Below, piece after piece: positions 35,138 through 40,966 of a stretch of 40,966 bases of DNA (its first letter is position 1; every line of letters starts with the position of its first letter). Under the pieces are notes generated by a model. That model had not been told where the DNA came from. It searched no databases and saw only the letters and a list, made by a program, of their open reading frames with translations. Origin of the DNA: Oerskovia rustica (lineage in GTDB: Bacteria; Actinomycetota; Actinomycetes; Actinomycetales; Cellulomonadaceae); assembly GCF_014836555.1 (NCBI RefSeq), contig NZ_JACSQQ010000013.1, positions 1 to 40,966 on the forward strand. Direction: 5' to 3'. A program made the translations under genes and the position numbers.

Positions 35138-35867
35138 CCGGAGCCTCCTCGGGTGTCTCCTCGAGCAGCCCGGCCAGCACCGCGCCGGTCAGGCGGCGGA
35201 AGGCGCGCCGAGGACGGGTGCGGTCGAGGACCGCGACCTCGAGCTGGCTGGGGGGGATCGCTTCCGCCCCTTCGAGCGCGTCCCGGGCGTCGTGGGCGCC
35301 CGCGCCGCCGAGCGTCGCGACCGCGAGACGCAGCACCTCGGGGAGCGTCATGCCGGGGTGCCAGGCCTCGCCCAGGTCCCGGCCGAGCTGCTCGGCCTGC
35401 CCGCCCATGACGACGAAGCCCGACTCGTCCGCGACCGACCCGTCGTAGGACAGGCGGTAGATCTGGTCCTGGGACGGGCTCGACCCGACCTCGGCCACGA
35501 CGAGCTCGACCTCGAGCGGCTTGGACTCGGTCGTGAAGACCGTGCCGAGCGTCTGCGCGTACGCGTTCGCCAGCCCGCGCGCGTTCACGTCGGACCGGTC
35601 GTACGAGTAGCCGCGCAGGTCCGCGTACCGCACGCCCGCGACGCGCAGGTTCTCGAACTCGTTGTACTTGCCGACCGCCGCGAACGCGATGCGGTCGTAG
35701 ATCTCGGAGATCTTGTGCAGCGACCGGGACGGGTTGTGCGTCGCGAACGCGATGCCCTCGTCGTAGGCGAGCACGACGACCGAGCGACCCCGGCCGATGC
35801 CCTTGCGCGCGAAGTCGGCCCGGTCCTTCATGAGCTGCTCGGGCGAGACGTAGAACGGCATGCTCAT
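35127..35867 (-). CDS. prcA: 20S proteasome alpha subunit
   Basis: 246 aa. It forms the outer heptameric rings of the core particle and gates entry. The N-terminal [24 protein letters not shown] is the alpha-type gate and H0 helix. [46 protein letters not shown] and [20 protein letters not shown] are typical of the actinobacterial family. No propeptide or catalytic Thr is present, as expected for an alpha subunit. ATG 35867 overlaps the prcB stop (ATGA), so alpha and beta subunits are co-translated. A second ATG two codons later is an alternative start. Confidence 0.97.
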   Translation of the reverse strand: MSMPFYVSPEQLMKDRADFARKGIGRGRSVVVLAYDEGIAFATHNPSRSLHKISEIYDRIAFAAVGKYNEFENLRVAGVRYADLRGYSYDRSDVNARGLANAYAQTLGTVFTTESKPLEVELVVAEVGSSPSQDQIYRLSYDGSVADESGFVVMGGQAEQLGRDLGEAWHPGMTLPEVLRLAVATLGGAGAHDARDALEGAEAIPPSQLEVAVLDRTRPRRAFRRLTGAVLAGLLEETPEEAPDGP

Positions 35868-36844
35868 CGTGCGTCACCTCCCTCGTTCTGGTCGGTCGGG
35901 TCCGGCTGGTCGGCCGGGAGCCCCGGCGGCTCCGGGGCGAGCCCCGCCGTCGGGCGTGCGATGCGCACGCGCGCCGCACGGTTCCCGTCGGCCTGCTCGG
36001 TGCGCTCCGCGACGATCTGCGCCGCGACCGCCGCGAGCTCGTCGTCAGGGACTCGGCGGTACCCCTCGGCGGTCACGGTGACCACCACGGGCCAGATCTG
36101 ACGGACCGCGTCCGGGCCGCCCGTTGCCGAGTCGTCGTCCGCCGCGTCGTACAGCGCCTCGACGGCCACGTGGACCGCGTCGGCGGGTTCGAGCCCCGGG
36201 TGCCAGCGCTTCTTGAGCGACCCGCGCGCGAAGACCGAGCCCGACCCCACGCTGTGGTGGTCGCGCTCCTCGTAGCGTCCGCCCGTGACGTCGTAGGAGA
36301 AGATGCGCCCCAGCCCACGGTCCAGGTCGTAGCCCGCGAACAGCGGCACGACCGCCAGGCCCTGCATGGCCAGGCCGAGGTTCGCCCGGATCATGGTCGA
36401 GAGCCGGTTGGCCTTGCCGTCGAGCGACAGGAGCGCGCCCTCGATCTTCTCGTAGTGCTCGAGCTCGAGCTGGAAGAGGCGCACGAGCTCGACCGCGATG
36501 CCCGCGGTCCCCGCGATGCCCACCGCGGAGAACTCGTCGGCCGGGAAGACCTTTTCGATCTCGCGGTTGGCGATCATCGACCCCATCGTGGCGCGCCGGT
36601 CCCCCGCCATGACGACCCCGGCCCCCAGGGACCCGGGGTCCCCGAAGGTCAGCGCGACGATCGTCGTGGCGTGCGGGGCGAGCTGCGCGCCCGCAGCGCC
36701 GTGGCCGGCTGCGGCGGAGGGACCCGCGACGGCCTTCGCAGAGGGCAGGAGGTCAGGGGCGTGGCTCGCGAGGAACTCCACGAAGGAGGACGAGCCCGGC
36801 GTGGTGAAGGCGTGCGGCAGACGCCCGGAGAAGTCCATGGTCAT
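35864..36844 (-). CDS. prcB: 20S proteasome beta subunit (N-terminal-Thr protease)
   Basis: 326 aa. It forms the inner rings and carries out proteolysis. A 59-residue propeptide (Ala/Ser-rich) precedes the catalytic Thr60 in [10 protein letters not shown], which is exposed by autocleavage. [25 protein letters not shown] holds the Asp and Lys of the active site, and [16 protein letters not shown] is also conserved. The C-terminal 45 residues are a disordered Pro-rich, acidic tail longer than in most homologues. ATG 36844 has AGGAG 3-4 nt upstream; the ATG two codons later, with better spacing, is an alternative. It follows pup by 19 bp. Confidence 0.96.
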   Translation of the reverse strand: MTMDFSGRLPHAFTTPGSSSFVEFLASHAPDLLPSAKAVAGPSAAAGHGAAGAQLAPHATTIVALTFGDPGSLGAGVVMAGDRRATMGSMIANREIEKVFPADEFSAVGIAGTAGIAVELVRLFQLELEHYEKIEGALLSLDGKANRLSTMIRANLGLAMQGLAVVPLFAGYDLDRGLGRIFSYDVTGGRYEERDHHSVGSGSVFARGSLKKRWHPGLEPADAVHVAVEALYDAADDDSATGGPDAVRQIWPVVVTVTAEGYRRVPDDELAAVAAQIVAERTEQADGNRAARVRIARPTAGLAPEPPGLPADQPDPTDQNEGGDAR

Positions 36845-36863
36845 CAGCTCCTGGCCGGTCCGG

Positions 36864-37058
36864 CTACTCGCCGCCCTTCTGGACGAACCCTCGGACGAAC
36901 GACTCGGCGTTGGACTCGAGCACCTCGTCGATCTCCTCCAGGAGCGAGTCGACCTCGGCGTCCCGGTCCTGGGCCTGCGGTGCGACGGGCGCGGGGGTGG
37001 CCGCGTCGTCGTCGGGACGCCGGTCCTCGTGCGATGCGCTGGTGCGTTCCTGGGCCAT
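36864..37058 (-). CDS. pup: Prokaryotic ubiquitin-like protein Pup
   Basis: 64-aa disordered tag. The N-terminal half is acidic/Pro-rich. The C-terminal helix ([20 protein letters not shown]) binds the Arc coiled coil, and the protein ends [12 protein letters not shown]. It ends in Gly-Gly-Glu, so it can be used by PafA directly, unlike the GGQ forms that Dop must deamidate. ATG 37058 has AGGAGG 5 nt upstream. Pup starts the pup-prcB-prcA-pafA unit. Confidence 0.96.
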   Translation of the reverse strand: MAQERTSASHEDRRPDDDAATPAPVAPQAQDRDAEVDSLLEEIDEVLESNAESFVRGFVQKGGE

Positions 37059-37130
37059 CTTCGCCTCCTGGGTGTGCGTGCTGTCCTGCTGGTCCGTGGG
37101 CGGCCCTGCGCGAGGCCCGCGTCTTCTTGA

Positions 37131-37140
37131 AGCCTAGGCT
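37131..37140 (-). promoter_or_regulatory. Possible pup promoter -10 within a 10-nt palindrome
   Basis: AGCCTAGGCT is a perfect palindrome; read on the minus strand, TAGGCT fits the actinobacterial -10 pattern and would give a leader of about 67 nt. No clear -35 is seen. The only palindrome of note in the 134-bp dop-pup gap. Confidence 0.3.
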
Positions 37141-37192
37141 CTTGCGTGCCGATCGCGAGGTGCGACGAGCCGCGAGCGCGCGGCGGGGTCCG

Positions 37193-38851
37193 TCATCGGC
37201 TGCCCGAGAGGCCTGCGAGGAGCGCCCCCGCGTCCGTGCTCGCGTCGAGGAGCGCGCCGATGTGGGCCCGGGTGCCGCGCAGCGGGTCGAGCATGGGCAC
37301 GCGCTGCAGCGACGGGGCGCCCACGACGTCGAAGATCACCGAGTCCCAGCTCGCGGCCGAGACCTGGTCGCCGAACCGGGCCATGACCTCGCCCCGGAAG
37401 TACGCGCGCGTGTCCTCCGGCGCGTGGTGCACGGCCTGGGAGACCGCGCGCTCGTCGACGACGCGCTCGGCCGCGCCCGCGGCGAGCAGCCGGTGGTAGA
37501 TGCTGCGCTCGGGGCGCACGTCCGACCACTGGAGGTCCATCGCGGCCAGGCGCGGGTGGTCCCAGTCGAGGTGGTCGCGCTGCCGCAGCCTGTCCAGGAG
37601 CCGCAGCTTCGCGACCCACTCGACCTCCTTGGCGCACGAGGAGGGGTCCGTCCCGAGCCGTTCGAGGACCGAGTCCCAGCGGTCCAGGACCGACCGGGTC
37701 TCGTCGTCGAGCGTGCCCAGGTGCTCGGCCGCACGGCGCGCCACGTCGGCATACACGCGCTGGACGTCGAGGGCCGTGAGCCGGCGCCCGTCGGCGAGCA
37801 GGAGCGGCGCGGTCAGGTCGAGGTCGCGGCTGACCCTCTGCACGTCCGTCACGGGGTCGTGCAGGCGCAGGGCCGCGAGCTCGGCGCGCAGCGAGACCCC
37901 GGTCGCCGCCTCGACCGACGCGAGCGCGTCGAGCTGCTCGATCACGAAGAGGACGAGCGAGGTGGTGCCGAGCTTGAGGTAGGTCGCGACCTCGAACAGG
38001 TTCGCGTCCCCGATGATCAGGTGCAGGCGCCGCCAGCGCTGACGGTCGGCGTGCGGCTCGTCGCGCGTGTTGACGATGGGGCGGCGCAGCGTCGTCTCGA
38101 GGCCGACCTCGGCCTCCATGTAGTCCGCGCGCTGCGAGAGCTGGAAGCCTGGCTCCTGCCCCACGGCGCCGAGGCCCACGCGGCCCGAACCCGTGAAGAC
38201 CTGGCGAGTGACGAGGAACGGGGTGAGCAGCTCGACGATCGTCGCGAACGGGACGTCGCGCTCGACGAGGTAGTTCTCGTGCGTGCCGTACGAGGCGCCC
38301 TTGCCGTCGACGTTGTTCTTGTAGAGCACGACCTCCGAGCCCGGCACGGCGCTCAGCTCGCGCGAGGCCGCGAGCATGATGCGCTCGCCCGCGACGTCCC
38401 AGCAGACCGCGTCGGCCGGGTTCGTGACCTCGGGCGACGAGTACTCCGGGTGCGCGTGGTCGACGTACAGCCGCGCACCGTTCGTCAGGATGACGTTCGC
38501 GGCGCTCGGGTCGTCGTACTCCTCGTGCGTGGGGCGCGCGACCTCCTGGAGGGAGGTCGACACGCCGGGGCGCTGCGCCACGGGGCCAGACGGCGCAGGC
38601 CGGGTCGGGTCGTCCGTCAGCAGCGAGGGGTGGGCCGAGGCGCGCTGGAGGTGGAACCCCCGGGCGTCCTGCAACGGGTCCTCGTCGTCGTAGTCCCACC
38701 GGGCCTTGCCGCGAGCGCCGTCGGCACGGGCCGCGAGCGCCCGGTAGGTCGTCACGACCTGGCTCGACATGAGCATCGGGTTCGCGAGCGGCCGCCCGGG
38801 CTGCAGCACGCCGTACTCGGTCTCGATCCCCATCACGCGTCGCACGGTCAC
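37193..38851 (-). CDS. dop: Deamidase/depupylase Dop
   Basis: 552 aa, homologous to PafA. It removes Pup from tagged proteins and in GGQ-Pup species also deamidates Pup. VRRVMGIETEYGVLQPG holds the metal-binding Glu10, and ANPMLMSSQVV begins the Dop loop that PafA lacks. ARLYVDHAHPEYSSPEV holds the catalytic Asp, and VVLYKNNVDGKGASYGTHEN and [13 protein letters not shown] are conserved. The 40 or so residues around TRPAPSGPVAQRPGVSTS form a larger insert than in mycobacterial Dop. GTG 38851 gives the usual VRRVMGIETEYG start; the frame is open to 38920. Because Pup here ends in Glu, depupylation is the expected role. Confidence 0.95.
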   Translation of the reverse strand: MTVRRVMGIETEYGVLQPGRPLANPMLMSSQVVTTYRALAARADGARGKARWDYDDEDPLQDARGFHLQRASAHPSLLTDDPTRPAPSGPVAQRPGVSTSLQEVARPTHEEYDDPSAANVILTNGARLYVDHAHPEYSSPEVTNPADAVCWDVAGERIMLAASRELSAVPGSEVVLYKNNVDGKGASYGTHENYLVERDVPFATIVELLTPFLVTRQVFTGSGRVGLGAVGQEPGFQLSQRADYMEAEVGLETTLRRPIVNTRDEPHADRQRWRRLHLIIGDANLFEVATYLKLGTTSLVLFVIEQLDALASVEAATGVSLRAELAALRLHDPVTDVQRVSRDLDLTAPLLLADGRRLTALDVQRVYADVARRAAEHLGTLDDETRSVLDRWDSVLERLGTDPSSCAKEVEWVAKLRLLDRLRQRDHLDWDHPRLAAMDLQWSDVRPERSIYHRLLAAGAAERVVDERAVSQAVHHAPEDTRAYFRGEVMARFGDQVSAASWDSVIFDVVGAPSLQRVPMLDPLRGTRAHIGALLDASTDAGALLAGLSGSR

Positions 38852-38864
38852 GAGCACCACCCTA
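38851..38864 (-). promoter_or_regulatory. Possible -10 giving a leaderless dop transcript
   Basis: TAGGGT on the minus strand (38864-38859) ends 7 nt before the dop GTG at 38851, the distance expected of a leaderless start. The overlapping AGGGTGG could instead be a Shine-Dalgarno. The alternatives cannot be separated by eye. Confidence 0.3.
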
Positions 38865-38945
38865 TGCCGGGGCCGTGACGGCGGGGCGGGCTGTCCACGG
38901 AGAGGACCGCCACGACGCACCTGCCCGACCCGTCCCCGACGCGAG

Positions 38946-38980
38946 CCAGGCCCGGCGGCGGGGTGCGCCGTCGGGCCTGG
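38946..38980 (-). terminator. Terminator hairpin after arc
   Basis: CCAGGCCCGGCGGCG (38946-38960) pairs with CGCCGTCGGGCCTGG (38966-38980): 15 bp with one G-T pair and a 5-nt loop, starting 45 nt after the arc stop codon. It suggests that arc and dop are separate transcripts. Confidence 0.8.
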
Positions 38981-39025
38981 TCGTGTGGTGCGGCGCCTCG
39001 CGCCGGCCCCTGTGCCTGCAGGTGC

Positions 39026-40717
39026 CTAGAGGTACTGCCCCGTGTTGGTCACGGTGTCGATCGTGCGCGCGACCGCGCCCGCCCCGTCGCCCTTCTTCTG
39101 GACGATCGTGCGGATGAAGACGATGCGCTCGCCCTTCTTGCCGGAGATCCGCGCCCAGTCGTCGGGGTTGGTCGTGTTCGGCAGGTCCTCGTTCTCCTTG
39201 AACTCGTCGACGCACGCCGCGAGCAGGTGCTCGACCCGGATGCCGCGCTGACCGGTCGCCAGGAGGTCCTTGATCGCGGACTTCTTGGCGCGGTCCACGA
39301 CGTTCTGGATCATGGCGCCCGAGTTGAAGTCCTTGAAGTACAGGACCTCCTTGTCGCCGCTCGCGTACGTGACCTCGAGGAACTGGTTCTCGTCCTCCTC
39401 GGAGTACATGCGCTCGACGACGCTCGTGATCATCGCGTCGAGGGCCTCCTGCGGGCTCCCGCCGTGCTCAGCCAGGTCGTCGGCGTGGATCGGCAGGTCC
39501 GTGGTCAGGTACTTCGCGAAGATCTCCTTGGCTCCCTCGGCGTCGGGGCGCTCGATCTTGATCTTCACGTCGAGCCGCCCGGGCCGCAGGATCGCGGGGT
39601 CGATCATGTCCTCGCGGTTGGAGGCGCCGATGACGATGACGTTGTCGAGGCGTTCGACGCCGTCGATCTCGCTCAGGAGCTGCGGGACGATCGTCGTCTC
39701 GACGTCGGACGACAGCCCCGTGCCGCGCGTGCGGAACAGCGACTCCATCTCGTCGAAGAACACCACGACCGGGGTGCCCTGCGAGGCCTTCTCCCGGGCG
39801 CGCGCGAAGATGAGCCGGATGTGTCGCTCGGTCTCCCCGACGTACTTGTTGAGAAGCTCGGGCCCCTTGACGTTGAGGAAGTAGCTCTTGGCGCCCTGGG
39901 GGTCCGAGACGACCGTCTCCCCCGCGAGCTCGCCCGCGGCGGCGCGCGCCTTGGCGACGGTGTGCGCGAGCGAGTTCGCGACGGCCTTGGCGATGAGCGT
40001 CTTGCCGCACCCGGGGGGCCCGTACAGCAGGACGCCCTTGGGCGGGCGCAGCCCGTGCTCACGGAACAGGTCCGGGTGGCTGAACGGCAGCTCGACCGCG
40101 TCACGGATCTGCTCGATCTGCGGCCCCAGGCCACCGATGTCCGAGTAGTCGATGTCGGGGACCTCTTCGAGGACGAGCTCCTCGACCTCGGACTTGGGCA
40201 CGATCTCGAACACGAAGCCGCTGCGCGTGTCGATCGTCAGGGAGTCCCCGACGCGCAGAGGCGCGTCGGCGAGCGAGCCCGCGAGGCGCACGACGCGCTC
40301 CTCGTCGGAGCGCCCGACGACCAGCGCACGGTCGGAGCCCAGGAGCTCCTTGACCGTCACGAGCTCGCCGACCTGCTCGTACCCGCCCGCGGCCACGACC
40401 GTCATGGCCTCGTTGAGCTTGACCTCCTGGCCCGGCGCCAACCGCGACACGTCCAGGCTCGGACTCGCCCCGACGTGCATCTTGCGGCCCGCCGCGGACA
40501 CGTCGACCGTGCCGTCGGGGTGCGCACCGAGGAACAGCGCGTACGTGCCCGGCGGCTTGGCGAGCTCGTCGATCTGCCGCTTGAGGTCGATGATCTGGTC
40601 CCGCGCGGCCCGCAGGGCCTCGGCGAGCCGCTCGTTCTTCGCGGACAGGATCGCCTGCTGGCGCTCCGCGTCACGGCTCGGGGTCTGTCCAGGTGTCAGT
40701 CCAGGTGTGTCGGTCAT
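39026..40717 (-). CDS. arc: Proteasomal AAA+ ATPase Arc (Mpa)
   Basis: 563 aa. A hexameric unfoldase that binds Pup and feeds substrates into the 20S core. Order: coiled coil (about 14-55, rich in Arg/Glu/Leu), tandem OB domains (about 57-175), AAA+ domain. Walker A is GPPGCGKT at 233-240, Walker B VVVFFDE at about 317-323, and sensor/arginine-finger segments are [20 protein letters not shown]. The C-terminus is NTGQYL, the Tyr-penultimate tail that docks between proteasome alpha subunits. ATG 40717 has GGGAGAA about 6 nt upstream; the longer frame to 40741 is less likely. The upstream gene end at 40875 fits the usual trmI-arc order. Confidence 0.97.
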   Translation of the reverse strand: MTDTPGLTPGQTPSRDAERQQAILSAKNERLAEALRAARDQIIDLKRQIDELAKPPGTYALFLGAHPDGTVDVSAAGRKMHVGASPSLDVSRLAPGQEVKLNEAMTVVAAGGYEQVGELVTVKELLGSDRALVVGRSDEERVVRLAGSLADAPLRVGDSLTIDTRSGFVFEIVPKSEVEELVLEEVPDIDYSDIGGLGPQIEQIRDAVELPFSHPDLFREHGLRPPKGVLLYGPPGCGKTLIAKAVANSLAHTVAKARAAAGELAGETVVSDPQGAKSYFLNVKGPELLNKYVGETERHIRLIFARAREKASQGTPVVVFFDEMESLFRTRGTGLSSDVETTIVPQLLSEIDGVERLDNVIVIGASNREDMIDPAILRPGRLDVKIKIERPDAEGAKEIFAKYLTTDLPIHADDLAEHGGSPQEALDAMITSVVERMYSEEDENQFLEVTYASGDKEVLYFKDFNSGAMIQNVVDRAKKSAIKDLLATGQRGIRVEHLLAACVDEFKENEDLPNTTNPDDWARISGKKGERIVFIRTIVQKKGDGAGAVARTIDTVTNTGQYL

Positions 40718-40874
40718 CCGGCTTCTCCCTCTCGCAGGCACCGTCAGGCGGTCGTGCGGTCGACCCCGTCACCGGTGCGTCACCGACCCCCGGCAACCCG
40801 GTGATCGAGGCACGACCTTACGCACAAGTCTCTCGCGAGCGCTGCCAGAACACCCGGGTTGAGACGGCCGTTCC
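40718..40874. other. Intergenic region upstream of arc
   Basis: 157-nt gap between the upstream gene and arc. It probably holds the arc promoter; TAAGGT on the minus strand (near 40819) fits the -10 pattern, but no -35 is recognisable. CTCGCGAG near 40832-40839 is a short palindrome. No small gene is supported. Confidence 0.3.
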
Positions 40875-40966
40875 TCAATCGTTGTCGACGGCGCCCGAAA
40901 CGTCCCGGGTGTCCTCGGCCGTGGCCGCGGGGTCCGCCAGCGGCTCGTCGACGCCGTCCGCGGCGT
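40875..40966 (-). CDS. C-terminal end of an upstream gene, probably tRNA (adenine-58-N1)-methyltransferase (partial)
   Basis: Only the last 29 codons are in the window. They read ...GVDEPLADPAATAEDTRD and end DVSGAVDND followed by TGA at 40877-40875. Third codon positions are nearly all G or C, the start is off the window, and the acidic, disordered tail is the sort found at the end of actinobacterial TrmI. The identification as trmI rests on the known gene order trmI-arc-dop-pup, not on residues seen here. Confidence 0.5.
   Translation of the reverse strand, partial: AADGVDEPLADPAATAEDTRDVSGAVDND

Noticed and set aside
1-40966. tRNA genes, rRNA genes, CRISPR arrays, insertion sequences, integrases or attachment sites
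   Set aside because: No cloverleaf with a GGTTCGA-type T-loop, no regularly spaced repeat array, no transposase or integrase motif and no flanking target duplications were seen. The hairpins found all sit at gene ends or leaders.

Overview
The window is high-GC chromosomal DNA from an actinobacterium, most likely a Micrococcales member of the Cellulomonadaceae/Promicromonosporaceae type. Three things suggest this: the strong G/C bias at third codon positions with many GTG starts, a complete Pup-proteasome locus, and the actinobacterial gene order hisF / hisI-trpE-(membrane proteins)-trpC-trpB-trpA-lgt-gltB-gltD-pyk. I found no tRNA, rRNA, CRISPR array, insertion sequence or phage gene. The genus call is inference from gene order and composition.

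Left part (1-10880), accessory. A GH3 beta-glucosidase and a GtrA-like membrane protein lie on the minus strand behind a repeat-rich 450-bp upstream region. A TetR regulator is divergent from a 3-ketosteroid-dehydrogenase-like flavoprotein, with a perfect 17-nt palindrome between them. A solitary nrdI-like flavodoxin gene follows. Next comes a tight plus-strand cassette at 7187-9836: an XRE/EspR-like regulator, an ImmA/IrrE-type zinc protease, a multi-pass MAB_1171c-like membrane protein and a PAP2-like membrane protein. The first three are joined by 4-nt stop/start overlaps. This cassette is the best candidate for an uncharacterised system. A LysE-family exporter ends the section, and a large hairpin separates it from the convergent pyk.

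Middle part (10881-33684), mainly amino-acid metabolism on the minus strand. In order of transcription: an FKBP lipoprotein and hisF; a heterodimeric ABC exporter pair running into hisI, trpE and a Trp-region membrane protein; HGxxPAAW, DUF4190-like and DUF2752-like membrane proteins; trpC, trpB, trpA and lgt; gltB and gltD; then pyk. Many junctions are ATGA or GTGA overlaps, so translation is probably coupled. A TIGR03085-like gene is divergent from the ABC pair and convergent with hisF. No trpD, trpG, trpF or hisA is present here. The trpF step in such organisms is commonly performed by PriA.

Right part (33776-40966), the Pup-proteasome locus on the minus strand: the last 29 codons of an upstream gene (probably trmI), arc (mpa), dop, pup, prcB, prcA and pafA. 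Pup ends in Gly-Gly-Glu, so it can be ligated without prior deamidation. Arc ends in the Gln-Tyr-Leu tail that docks on the 20S core. Hairpins after arc and after pafA mark likely transcript ends.

Starts were moved from the longest reading frame to internal ATG/GTG codons where Shine-Dalgarno sequence, gene overlap or domain position supported it; these choices are stated in each entry.
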